A DNA stretch of 23,853 nt from Deltaproteobacteria bacterium (GTDB taxonomy: Bacteria; Desulfobacterota; Syntrophia; Syntrophales; UBA5619), in NCBI GenBank assembly GCA_026388345.1, contig JAPLJY010000190.1:1-23853 (forward strand). Direction: 5' to 3'. The position numbers and the translations under genes were made by a program. This document shows, in pieces, positions 7,709 through 14,614 of this stretch (the first letter of the stretch is position 1; each line of letters begins with the position of its first letter). The notes under the pieces were generated by a model. That model did no database searches. It saw only the letters and a list, made by a program, of their open reading frames with translations, and had not been told where the DNA came from.

Positions 7709-8647
7709 ATGACCAAACCACGCATCCTTTTCATGGGAACACCCGCTTTCGCCGAACCGGCGCTGGAGGGTCTGGTCCGAAGAGGTTATCCCGTCATCGC
7801 CGTCGTCACGCAGCCGGACCGTCCGCAGGGGCGGGGCCGGACCCTGGCGCCACCCCCCGTCAAGGTCCTCGCCGAGAGATTGAACCTTCCGGTCCTTCAG
7901 CCGGAAAAGGTCCGGCATCCGGACTTTCTCAAAACCTTTCGGGCGCTCGCACCCGATCTCGTTGTCGTCGCGGCCTTCGGCCAGATCCTCCCGGGGGAGA
8001 TCATTCACGGTCCGCGGGAGGGCTGCATCAATATCCACCCCTCGCTCCTCCCGAAGTACCGGGGGGCGGCGCCGATCAACCGGGCCCTCATCCGCGGCGA
8101 TGAGGTTACAGGCGTCACGATCATGCGGATGGACGAGGGGGTGGATTCCGGCGATATCCTCCTCCAGCAGGAGACGCCGATCGGACCGGAAGAGAACTTC
8201 GGGGAGCTCCACGACCGCCTGGCCGGCATGGGCACGGAATTGCTTCTGAAAACCCTCGAAATGACCGCGGACGGAACACTCCTGCCGCGTCCCCAGGATC
8301 ACCGCCTCGCAACCATCGCCCCCCGCGTCGGCCGGGAGGAGGGTCGGATCCGCTGGGACAACGATTGCCGGGAGATCGTCTCGCTCATCCGGGGGCTCTC
8401 ACCCGTCCCCTGTGCCTGCACATTCCTCGACGGGAAACAGGTCAAGATCTTCGCAGCGGCGGCAGAGCCGGCGACCCTCACGGAGGTGCCGGGAACCGTC
8501 ACCGGGGAGACGGCCGCGACCCTCCGTGTCGCCGCGGGGAAGGGTTATGTTCTTTTGAACGAGGTGCAATTGGAGGGGAAGAAACGGATGGCTATCCGCG
8601 ATTTCCTCCGGGGCTGTCCTGTCGTCCCGGGGCAGATTCTGGGTTAG
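7709..8647 (+). CDS. fmt: Methionyl-tRNA formyltransferase
   Basis: Fmt formylates the amino group of methionine on initiator tRNA using 10-formyl-tetrahydrofolate, marking it for translation initiation. The 312-residue length is normal. Visible hallmarks are ILFMGTPAFAEPALEGL at the N-terminus and VVAAFGQILP (about residues 87-96). The catalytic Asn and His sit in INIHPSLLPKYRGAAPI, and the catalytic Asp in MRMDEGVDSGDIL. The smaller C-terminal OB-fold domain covers about residues 205-305. TAGGAG, overlapping the priA stop, serves as the ribosome-binding site. rsmB follows after 22 bp; fmt-rsmB adjacency is common in bacteria. Confidence 0.97.
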   Translation: MTKPRILFMGTPAFAEPALEGLVRRGYPVIAVVTQPDRPQGRGRTLAPPPVKVLAERLNLPVLQPEKVRHPDFLKTFRALAPDLVVVAAFGQILPGEIIHGPREGCINIHPSLLPKYRGAAPINRALIRGDEVTGVTIMRMDEGVDSGDILLQQETPIGPEENFGELHDRLAGMGTELLLKTLEMTADGTLLPRPQDHRLATIAPRVGREEGRIRWDNDCREIVSLIRGLSPVPCACTFLDGKQVKIFAAAAEPATLTEVPGTVTGETAATLRVAAGKGYVLLNEVQLEGKKRMAIRDFLRGCPVVPGQILG

Positions 8648-8669
8648 TTCAGCCGGAAAGAAACCGGAT

Positions 8670-10028
8670 ATGACAGACGAACGGAAAAAACAGAAGTCGC
8701 CCAGGGAACTCGCCATCGAGATCCTCAACCAGATTGATCAGAAGGGGGCGCACGCGGAACCCCTCCTTGACGCCGCCCTCTCCGGAACGGGCATTCAGAA
8801 GCCCCAGGACCGGGGTCTCCTCACCGAGCTCGTCTACGGAACGCTCCGGATGAGGGGCCGCCTGGACTGGATTGTCGGCCGGTTTTATCGGGGGGATGAC
8901 GCCGCCCTGGAGACGCCGGTCCGGAACATCCTCCGGACAGGGCTCTACCAGCTCCTCTTCACCGACCGGATCCCCCCCTTCGCCGCGGTGAACGAGGCGG
9001 TCTGCATCGCGAAGAAGGGCTGCCCGTCCGCCGCAGGGCTGGTGAACGCCATCCTCCGGAACGCCCTCCGAGAGAAGGAGAGCATCGCCTGGCCGGACAT
9101 GGCCAAGGACCCCGGCAGGGCAATCGCCATCCTCCACTCCCACCCCCGCTGGCTGGTCGAGCGCTGGCTGGACGAGTACGGCATCGATGAGACCATCGCC
9201 ATCTGCCGAACGAACAACGCCATTCCGCCGCTGGCCGTCCGCGTGAACGGCCTGAAGACATCGCAGGAACAGGCAATCGCCGCGCTTGCAGCAGAGGGAA
9301 TCACCGCCGAAAAAACCCGCTTCTCCCCCGACGGATTGCTCCTCTCCACCCCCGCCGCCGGCCTCCGGGAGACGGCCGCCTTCCGGGACGGTCTGGTTCG
9401 GGTCCAGGACGAGGCCTCCCAGCTCGTCGCCCGCCTCGCCGCCCCGCGGCCCGGCGAACGAATTCTCGACCTCTGCGCCGGCGCGGGGGGAAAAACGCTT
9501 CACCTCGCCGCCCTCATGGGAAACCGGGGGGAAATGGTCGCCGTCGACCTCCACCCGGACAAACTCCGTCTCCTTGCGGCGGAGGCCGGACGCCTCGGCG
9601 TGACCATCGTGAAAACCCATCCGGGGGATGCGGCCGGGACACCGGAGGTCTTTCGCGGCGCCTTCGACAGGGTCCTCCTCGACGCCCCCTGCTCCGGCCT
9701 CGGCACGCTCCGGCGGAACCCGGAGATCCGCTGGCGGATTTCTTCTGCCGACCTCGAAAAATGCCGGCAGATCCAGATACGCCTCCTCCGGGGCGCCGCG
9801 GACTGCGTGAAGCCGGGCGGCCGTCTGGTCTACTGTGTCTGTACCGCAACACCCGAAGAGAACGAGGCCGTCGCCGCCGATCTCCTCTCCACCCGGTCCG
9901 GGTTCAAACGCATCCCGCCGGAGGGGATCCCCCCTGAACTCATCGATGCCGAAGGTTTCTTCCGGACCTTCCCCCATCGCCACGGTACGGACGGCTTCTT
10001 CGGGGCGGTCTTCATTCGGACCGGTTGA
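8670..10028 (+). CDS. rsmB: 16S rRNA (cytosine(967)-C(5))-methyltransferase RsmB
   Basis: RsmB methylates C967 of 16S rRNA using S-adenosylmethionine. The 452-residue product begins with a NusB-like RNA-binding domain (about residues 10-135), including DRGLLTELVYGTLRMRGRLD. A Rossmann methyltransferase domain follows, with the SAM-binding DLCAGAGGKTLHLAALM at about 268-284. The two cysteines of RNA m5C methyltransferases are present: C341 in DAPCSGLGTLRRNPEIRW, and C391 in YCVCTATPEENEAV, the motif that in E. coli RsmB holds the catalytic nucleophile. It is the last gene of the priA-fmt-rsmB unit. Confidence 0.95.
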   Translation: MTDERKKQKSPRELAIEILNQIDQKGAHAEPLLDAALSGTGIQKPQDRGLLTELVYGTLRMRGRLDWIVGRFYRGDDAALETPVRNILRTGLYQLLFTDRIPPFAAVNEAVCIAKKGCPSAAGLVNAILRNALREKESIAWPDMAKDPGRAIAILHSHPRWLVERWLDEYGIDETIAICRTNNAIPPLAVRVNGLKTSQEQAIAALAAEGITAEKTRFSPDGLLLSTPAAGLRETAAFRDGLVRVQDEASQLVARLAAPRPGERILDLCAGAGGKTLHLAALMGNRGEMVAVDLHPDKLRLLAAEAGRLGVTIVKTHPGDAAGTPEVFRGAFDRVLLDAPCSGLGTLRRNPEIRWRISSADLEKCRQIQIRLLRGAADCVKPGGRLVYCVCTATPEENEAVAADLLSTRSGFKRIPPEGIPPELIDAEGFFRTFPHRHGTDGFFGAVFIRTG

Positions 10029-10043
10029 ACAAATGCACCATGA

Positions 10044-10077
10044 CCCCGGCCAAAACAGCAGCGTATCGCGGCCGGGG
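10044..10077 (+). other. Hairpin after rsmB
   Basis: CCCCGGCC (10044-10051) pairs perfectly with GGCCGGGG (10070-10077) around an 18-nt loop. No T-run follows, so it may stabilise or pause the transcript rather than act as a classical terminator. It lies between the rsmB stop and the HPP-family gene. Confidence 0.45.
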
Positions 10078-10136
10078 CAATCGAAAAGATCACGTCCCGC
10101 ATCCCGTGGTCAGGAGTTGGAGGTTGAAATCATAGA

Positions 10137-10637
10137 ATGAGGTTCACCGACGAAAAAGGAACTTCCAAAAAAAACCGCGTACATTTTCTTGATCTCGGCT
10201 GGTCGGCTGTGGGTGCGTCCGTAGCAATTGCGCTGGCCCTGTGGTTTGTGGGGAGGCATGAAGGCCCTTTTCTTCTCGCCTCCCTGGGGGGATCCACCGT
10301 GTTCCTTTTTGCGTTACGGGATACCGAAGCAGCGCAGCCGCGCGCATTGTTCGGGGGGCATTTCGGGGGCGCCCTGATCGGCATTCTCTGTTTTCAGATG
10401 TTCGGCGATGCGCTTTGGGTCTCCGCCGCGGCCGTCGCGCTGACGATGGTCTTGATGGTGGCGACCCGGACCATTCATCCGCCGGCGGGGGCAAATCCGC
10501 TCCTCATGGTTCACAACCACGCCAGCTTTTACACGCTGCTGAATCCGGTTGGTATCGGCGTTCTCACATTATTCATCGCCGCGATGTTATGGAGCCGTTT
10601 GGGTCGCGGAAAGGTATATCCTGTTAAATGGCTGTAA
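10137..10637 (+). CDS. HPP family integral membrane protein
   Basis: The 166-residue product has four predicted membrane segments and the diagnostic HPP motif in RTIHPPAGANPLLM at about residues 112-125. HPP-family proteins occur in bacteria, plants and algae; a cyanobacterial and a plastid member have been linked to nitrite transport, but most are uncharacterised. The ATG at 10137 has GGAGG 13 bp upstream, slightly far. It follows rsmB on the same strand with a hairpin between and precedes a gene-poor stretch and the tct operon. A link to the tct genes is possible but not shown. The function should be stated only as a putative small-anion transporter. Confidence 0.85.
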   Translation: MRFTDEKGTSKKNRVHFLDLGWSAVGASVAIALALWFVGRHEGPFLLASLGGSTVFLFALRDTEAAQPRALFGGHFGGALIGILCFQMFGDALWVSAAAVALTMVLMVATRTIHPPAGANPLLMVHNHASFYTLLNPVGIGVLTLFIAAMLWSRLGRGKVYPVKWL

Positions 10638-10671
10638 TGATTTATTTATCGGTAGTCCGGCCATATTTTTC

Positions 10672-10700
10672 TTGACAAGAGTTGAAAGCTGGTTTATTGG
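10672..10700 (+). promoter_or_regulatory. Possible sigma-70 promoter for the tct operon
   Basis: A perfect TTGACA at 10672-10677 is followed after 17 bp by TATTGG (10695-10700), which matches three of six consensus -10 positions. It would give a leader of roughly 275 nt before tctC. No other candidate in this gap has an equally good -35 box. Confidence 0.3.
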
Positions 10701-10840
10701 TCTGATCACTCTACAAATTTGGATCATCCTTGGTTCGAGGATAAGACACAAATTGATAGAGTTCCTGGATTTGTAAGAGGAGGTTCATCCCGATGGCAAG
10801 TGGTGTAACCCGCGATACAATCCTCAGAAGTTCGGTTGCG

Positions 10841-10947
10841 GAAACGCTTCTCTCATTACCCTTTTCACCCCTGAACATGCATGCGTCAAAGGTCTCACGA
10901 ACAGAACCATCGTTCACTCGATAGAACAGACGTAAGCCATTAAATAT
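10841..10947. repeat. Left member of a similar sequence pair flanking tctCBA
   Basis: This stretch shares a colinear series of blocks with 14352-14541. They are GAAACGCT, TGCATG, TCAA, TCTCACG, ATCGTT, GAACAGA and AAGCCATTNAATAT. TCTCACG and ATCGTT have identical spacing in both copies. Read on the minus strand, both give a peptide starting IFNGL and later an R-F/L-F...N-[DN]...RE...C.[FY]R pattern. It may be a decayed paralogous gene fragment or a shared regulatory leader; I do not recognise the family. Confidence 0.45.
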
Positions 10948-10955
10948 TTGGCTAA
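10933..10955. promoter_or_regulatory. Dyad upstream of tctC, possible operator
   Basis: TAAGCCA and TGGCTAA form an imperfect inverted repeat (six of seven pairs) around an AT-only 9-nt centre. It lies about 29 bp before the tctC start, just upstream of its ribosome-binding site. The size and symmetry are those of a regulator site, but the overlap with the similar-pair sequence means the symmetry could be incidental. Confidence 0.35.
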
Positions 10956-10983
10956 TTCAAGAACATGAGAAGGAGGTAAAGAT

Positions 10984-11976
10984 ATGAAGAAGGTATTTTC
11001 ACTATCCAGATTGTCCGTGATTCTTATCTGTTCCCTGTCCTTGGTTTTCCTGTCCACTACAACGGCAATTGCCTGGCAGCCCGACAAGCCTGTGGAGCTT
11101 GTCGTCCCGGCGGGCACGGGGGGCGGCGCGGACGTCATGGCCCGGTTCGTTGCCCCGCTCATCTCCAAGTACAACCTTTCACCGAAACCTTTTGTCGTCA
11201 TCAACAAATCGGGCGGTGCGGGCGCCGAGGGGTTCATGTATGTGAAGGGGAAAAAAGGGGATCCCCATGTCGTGGTCGTCACCCTGTCGAATCTCTTTAC
11301 GACGCCGCTGGCGACAGGCGTTCCCTTCAGCTGGAAGGATCTCACGCCGCTGGCGCGCCTTGCCCTGGACTATTTCGTCCTCTGGGTCAATGCCGAGAGT
11401 CCCTACAAAACGGCTAAAGAATATTTAGACGCCGTCAAAAAAGAACCGGGGAAATACAACTTTGGGGGAACAGGGTCAGCCCAGGAAGATCAGATTATCT
11501 CCATCATGATGGAGCAGGCCTTCGGGGTAAAGTTTACCTACGTCCCCTTCAAGGGTGGCGGAGAGGTGGCGGTCCAACTCGTCGGGAATCATGTCAGCTC
11601 AACCGTCAACAATCCCGCAGAAGCCGTCAGTCACTGGAAGGCGGGGAGGTTGCGGCCGCTCGCGACCATCGACAGTGCGCGCATTGCCCTTCCGGAATGG
11701 GATAAGATTCCGACCCTGAAAGAGGCCACGGGAACGGATTTGAGTTATCTGATGCTCCGCGGGTTCTTTGGCGCACCCGGGATTACCAAAGAACAGCAGG
11801 ATTTCTATGCCGACTGCCTGAAGAAGGTCACCGAGACCCCGGAATGGAAAAAATACATCTCCGACAATGGCCTCAAGGCTGCCTACCTTGCCGGACCGGA
11901 TTATCCGAAATGGGTCGGAGAGCAGGAGATCATTCACAAGGAACTGATGGCCAAGGGAGGATTGCTCAAGAAGTGA
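10984..11976 (+). CDS. tctC: Tripartite tricarboxylate transporter substrate-binding protein (TctC/Bug family)
   Basis: This is the periplasmic solute receptor of a tripartite tricarboxylate transporter; it delivers small organic acids to the membrane TctA-TctB complex. The 330-residue product starts with a clear Sec signal peptide (KKVFSLSR, then a hydrophobic core) ending at about TTTAIA-W, residues 30-31. The mature protein opens with WQPDKPVELVVPAGTGGGAD, the typical TctC/Bug strand and ligand loop. Further family segments are VINKSGGAGAEGFMYVKG, YNFGGTGSAQEDQI and VPFKGGGEVAVQLVGNHV. AGGAGG upstream of ATG 10984 is strong. It is first in tctC-tctB-tctA, with a stable hairpin after it. 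Bug proteins bind diverse carboxylates, so the ligand is unknown. Confidence 0.94.
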   Translation: MKKVFSLSRLSVILICSLSLVFLSTTTAIAWQPDKPVELVVPAGTGGGADVMARFVAPLISKYNLSPKPFVVINKSGGAGAEGFMYVKGKKGDPHVVVVTLSNLFTTPLATGVPFSWKDLTPLARLALDYFVLWVNAESPYKTAKEYLDAVKKEPGKYNFGGTGSAQEDQIISIMMEQAFGVKFTYVPFKGGGEVAVQLVGNHVSSTVNNPAEAVSHWKAGRLRPLATIDSARIALPEWDKIPTLKEATGTDLSYLMLRGFFGAPGITKEQQDFYADCLKKVTETPEWKKYISDNGLKAAYLAGPDYPKWVGEQEIIHKELMAKGGLLKK

Positions 11977-12018
11977 TGGTCCCGTGGCAACCATTTTGAC
12001 CCTCCAAAGAAGCACGTC

Positions 12019-12051
12019 CTCCCGATCCCCTTTTTCCCGGGGGATCGGGAG
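12019..12051 (+). other. Strong intercistronic hairpin between tctC and tctB
   Basis: CTCCCGATCCCC (12019-12030) pairs perfectly over 12 bp with GGGGATCGGGAG (12040-12051) around a 9-nt loop. It is not followed by a T-run. A hairpin at this place, after a binding-protein gene and before its permease genes, is a known way to protect the upstream mRNA and let the receptor be made in excess. That role is inferred here. Confidence 0.7.
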
Positions 12052-12105
12052 ATCAGGCGGTTCACGAATAGCGAATGACGTTATTGACCAAGTTAAGGAG
12101 GAGAG

Positions 12106-12582
12106 ATGCGAAGGGCTGATATTATCGTTGCCTTAGGCATGATGCTCGTCGGGTTCATTGCATTTGCGGATGCGATCCGATTGGGTTTTGGATGGGGAAT
12201 CAGCGGCCCGCAGGCCGGATTCTTCCCCTTCTACATGGGGTTGGGAATCCTCATCTGCACCATTTTTATTGTCATCAAGGCGGTTAAGACCTACCGAAAG
12301 GACGGGCCGGGAAAACCGCTGATCCCGGAAGGGGGCTTGACCCAGATCCTCTGGATTCTCATCCCCGCGATCGGCGTGTGCCTGTTGACAGAACTCATCG
12401 GTCTACACTTGGCGACAATCTTTTACCTCGCCTTCAACATCAGGGTGCTGGGAAAGATGAGCTGGGTCAAGGTGATCCTGTTGAGTGTTCTGGTGCCCTT
12501 GTCCATGTACATCGTCTTTGACAAGGTATTTCTGATTCCCCTGCCGTTGGGTTTGTGGGGGGGAAGCCTGATCCCTTTTTAA
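12106..12582 (+). CDS. tctB: Tripartite tricarboxylate transporter small membrane subunit (TctB family)
   Basis: The 158-residue product is the small membrane partner of TctA. Four hydrophobic segments are visible: about residues 5-25, 40-62, 82-112 and 118-140. They have the usual TctB layout, with GPQAGFFPFYMGLGIL after the first segment. TctB sequences are poorly conserved, so the call rests on size, topology and position between tctC and tctA. AAGGAGGAGAG precedes the ATG at 12106. The 129-bp gap to tctC holds a strong hairpin; tctA starts 27 bp downstream. Confidence 0.92.
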   Translation: MRRADIIVALGMMLVGFIAFADAIRLGFGWGISGPQAGFFPFYMGLGILICTIFIVIKAVKTYRKDGPGKPLIPEGGLTQILWILIPAIGVCLLTELIGLHLATIFYLAFNIRVLGKMSWVKVILLSVLVPLSMYIVFDKVFLIPLPLGLWGGSLIPF

Positions 12583-12609
12583 ACCGTCAACCCGTAAGGA
12601 GGAGAGACC

Positions 12610-14121
12610 TTGGATATTTTATCGAATTGGATGATGGGGTTAGGCGTTGCCCTGCAGCCTAACAATCTGCTGATCGCCTCCCTGGGGCTCATCCTGGGGA
12701 TCATCATCGGCGTGCTGCCAGGCTTGGGCGGCGCCAACGGATGCGCCATTCTGATTCCCATTACCTTCACCATGAATCCGATATCGGCCGTCATCTTGCT
12801 CGCGTGCATCTACTGGGGAGCGCTCTACGGCGGCGGCATCTGCTCCATCCTGTTCAACATCCCCGGAGAACCCTGGGCGGTGGCCGTGACCTTCGACGGG
12901 TACCCGATGGCAAAAAGCGGCAGGGCCGGCAAGGCGCTGGTCCTGTCCTTCCTGGCGCACGGCGTCGGCGGGATTTTCGGCGTCGTTCTGCTGACCTTTT
13001 TTGCCCCGATCATCGCGGAATTTGCGCTCAAGTTCGGACCTCCGGAAACGGCGGCCGTCATGGTGCTGACCTTCAGCGCCATGACAAAATTGGGTGGGAA
13101 ATCCCCCTTAAAGTCGGTTGTCTCCATCTTTTTCGGTTTCATTCTGGCGGCCGTCGGAATGGATATCGTCAGCGGACAACTCCGGATGACCTTTGACCTG
13201 GTCCCGCTCATGGGAGGGTTCAACTTCATCGTTGCCGTCATCGGCCTGTTCGGCCTCGGGGAAATCTTTCTCACCGTGGAAGAGGGGCTCAAGATGGAGG
13301 GGGTTACCGCAAAGGTAACGTTTAAGGATATCCGGGATGGCCTGAAGGAACTGGTCATACACGGAAAAGTACTCGTGATGAGTTCCCTGATCGGCTGCTG
13401 GCTGGGCGTTCAGCCCGGAGGGGCGACGCCGGCCTCTTTCATGGCTTACGGTTTCGCCAAGGGTTCGGCCCGCGACAGGGATCAATACGGGACGGGGGCT
13501 GCTTCCGGGGTCATCGCCCCCGAGGCGGCGGCCCACGGCGCCGGAACCGCCGCGACCCTCCCGATGATCACCCTGGGTATCCCGGGTTCGCCCACCATGG
13601 CCGTCATCATGGGAGGATTGTTGATCATGGGCCTCCAGCCGGGGCCGATGCTGTTCAAGGAGCATCCGGATTTCGTCTGGGGGCTGATCGGCAGCATCTG
13701 GGTGGCGAACTTTCTGGGTCTCATCATCGTGATGGCCTTCGCTCCACTCTTTGCGGCAATCCTGAGAATCAAGTTCAGCGTTTTGATGCCGATCATCATC
13801 TATGTCTGTGCGATCGGCGCCTTTGCGGTCAACAACCGGATGATCGACATCTACTACATGCTCATTTTCGGCGTGATCGGGTATCTGTTCAAGAAACTGG
13901 ACTACCCCATCGCGCCGATGGTGCTGGCCCTGGTTCTGGGCAGCATGGCGGAGTCGGCCTTGAGACAGGCCCTGATCATGAGCCACGGTAATCCGTTGAT
14001 CTTTTTTAAACCGCCGATTGCGCTGCCCCTGATGCTCATATCCATTCTCATTTTCGCCTGGCCGAGCGTCTCCGCATGGAGGAAGAGAATCGCCGCGAAA
14101 AAGAAGGCGGGGGGATCTTGA
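12610..14121 (+). CDS. tctA: Tripartite tricarboxylate transporter large permease (TctA family)
   Basis: TctA is the large channel-forming membrane subunit of the tripartite tricarboxylate transporter, driven by the ion gradient rather than ATP. The 503-residue length and about twelve hydrophobic segments fit the family. Conserved segments are GVLPGLGGANGCAILIPITF (about residues 36-55), YGGGICSILFNIPGEPWAVA (about 76-95) with DGYPMAKSGRAGKAL, then GTGAASGVIAPEAA and PMITLGIPGSPTMAVIMGGL (about 295-345) with LQPGPMLF. The C-terminus is lysine-rich (KRIAAKKKAGG). The start is TTG at 12610 with GGAGGAGAG before it. It is the last gene of the operon and is followed by a terminator-like hairpin. 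Confidence 0.95.
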   Translation: MDILSNWMMGLGVALQPNNLLIASLGLILGIIIGVLPGLGGANGCAILIPITFTMNPISAVILLACIYWGALYGGGICSILFNIPGEPWAVAVTFDGYPMAKSGRAGKALVLSFLAHGVGGIFGVVLLTFFAPIIAEFALKFGPPETAAVMVLTFSAMTKLGGKSPLKSVVSIFFGFILAAVGMDIVSGQLRMTFDLVPLMGGFNFIVAVIGLFGLGEIFLTVEEGLKMEGVTAKVTFKDIRDGLKELVIHGKVLVMSSLIGCWLGVQPGGATPASFMAYGFAKGSARDRDQYGTGAASGVIAPEAAAHGAGTAATLPMITLGIPGSPTMAVIMGGLLIMGLQPGPMLFKEHPDFVWGLIGSIWVANFLGLIIVMAFAPLFAAILRIKFSVLMPIIIYVCAIGAFAVNNRMIDIYYMLIFGVIGYLFKKLDYPIAPMVLALVLGSMAESALRQALIMSHGNPLIFFKPPIALPLMLISILIFAWPSVSAWRKRIAAKKKAGGS

Positions 14122-14182
14122 AAGAGAACCGGTCATTCGAAACAGGGAATTCGGATGCGGAATTGGAAATTTGATATGAGGG

Positions 14183-14239
14183 AAAAGGGGGCTTTCCGGG
14201 ACGGCTTCGCAAAAAAAGTCAACAAGCCCCCTTTTCTTT
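14183..14239 (+). terminator. Probable terminator of the tct operon
   Basis: AAAAGGGGGCTT (14183-14194) is perfectly complementary to AAGCCCCCTTTT (14224-14235), a 12-bp stem ending in T-rich sequence (CTTTC follows). The loop is long, 29 nt, but the stem is strong and sits about 60 bp after the tctA stop. The A-run on the other side means it could work in both directions. Confidence 0.65.
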
Positions 14240-14277
14240 CACGACCGTGAAACCGGGAATCCTTTTTAGTTCTATCT

Positions 14278-14310
14278 CCCCCGGATTCCCGCCTTCGCGG
14301 GAGCGACAAT
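14278..14310. repeat. REP-like palindromic repeat unit
   Basis: The sequence around GGATTCCCGCCTTCGCGGGA contains the stem CCCGC/GCGGG with a CTTC loop and an adjoining GAGCGACAA. Units of this ATTCCCGCcttcGCGGGAA type are widespread intergenic repeats in proteobacterial genomes. A nearby CGGGAATCC at 14254-14262 is the inverted partner of GGATTCCCG at 14283-14291. Only one unit is seen in this window. Confidence 0.55.
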
Positions 14311-14351
14311 TTGTTGCGAGACGATCAAACGCGGAATCCCGGCAATTCGGA

Positions 14352-14541
14352 GAAACGCTGCGTTTCAACTTCAATCCTGCCTTTTGCCATACGGTATGCG
14401 GTCAGAGCGGTATCTGCATGTTTCAATCTCACGGATCATGCGATCGTTGTTCGTTGAACAGAAGAACCGCTCTGTTATGGTGCTCACTGCCTGGTGGTTT
14501 ACAAAGCAGTCGCTTGGAGAAGATACCAAGCCATTGAATAT
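14352..14541. repeat. Right member of the similar sequence pair flanking tctCBA
   Basis: It shares with 10841-10947, in the same order and orientation, the blocks GAAACGCT, TGCATG, TCAATCTCACG, ATCGTT, GAACAGA and AAGCCATTGAATAT. About 60 extra bases lie between the last two blocks. On the minus strand it reads IFNGL, then RFFCSTNNDRMIREIETCRY before a stop. It lies upstream of the permease gene just as its partner lies upstream of tctC. Confidence 0.45.
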
Positions 14542-14614
14542 ACCGGGATGTCAGCGCCCTGACGCATGAATTTTCTACAGGCGGGCAGACTAATTTTTCA
14601 GAGAGGTCCCGGGT

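Larger units (their letters stand above)
10638..10983. other. Gene-poor leader region upstream of tctC
   Basis: This 346-bp stretch is more AT-rich than its surroundings and holds no gene I can defend. It contains a possible promoter near 10672, a 132-bp open frame at 10793-10924 with a good AGAGGAGG site that encodes 43 unrecognised residues, a reverse-strand open frame over about 10711-10950, and a dyad just before tctC. From about 10841 to 10947 it resembles the sequence upstream of the permease gene at 14615, so it may hold a decayed gene or a shared leader. Confidence 0.6.
14122..14614. other. Gene-poor region between tctA and the permease gene
   Basis: This 493-bp stretch holds no gene I can defend. 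From left to right it contains a terminator-like stem (14183-14235), a REP-like hairpin with a GATTCCCGCC...GCGGG core (14283-14301) and a segment (14352-14541) similar to the region upstream of tctC. A weak promoter candidate (TTGAAC at 14454, 16 bp, TATGGT at 14476) and a small stem GTCAG/CTGAC (14550-14563) lie near its right end. Open frames across it look random. Confidence 0.6.

Noticed and set aside
6213..7721. 502-codon minus-strand open frame opposite priA
   Set aside because: It lies entirely antisense to well-conserved priA sequence; its composition (rich in D, E, G, R, P) is the usual shadow of GC-rich coding DNA.
8649..9983. 444-codon minus-strand open frame opposite rsmB
   Set aside because: Antisense shadow of a clear RsmB gene with catalytic motifs on the plus strand; no membrane segment or motif of its own.
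10711..10917. Minus-strand open frame of 68 codons upstream of tctC
   Set aside because: It has a GTG start without a convincing ribosome-binding site and no recognised family. It may be part of a decayed gene but cannot be supported as a functional CDS.
10793..10924. A 43-codon plus-strand frame with a strong AGAGGAGG ribosome-binding site at 9-bp spacing
   Set aside because: The peptide has no recognisable pattern, and the minus-strand reading of the same stretch is the one that resembles the partner region at 14352-14541. It is described under the leader region instead of as a gene.
14454..14481. Possible promoter TTGAAC, 16 bp, TATGGT before the permease gene
   Set aside because: Both boxes are partial matches and overlap the similar-pair sequence, so it is only mentioned under the region and not annotated separately.
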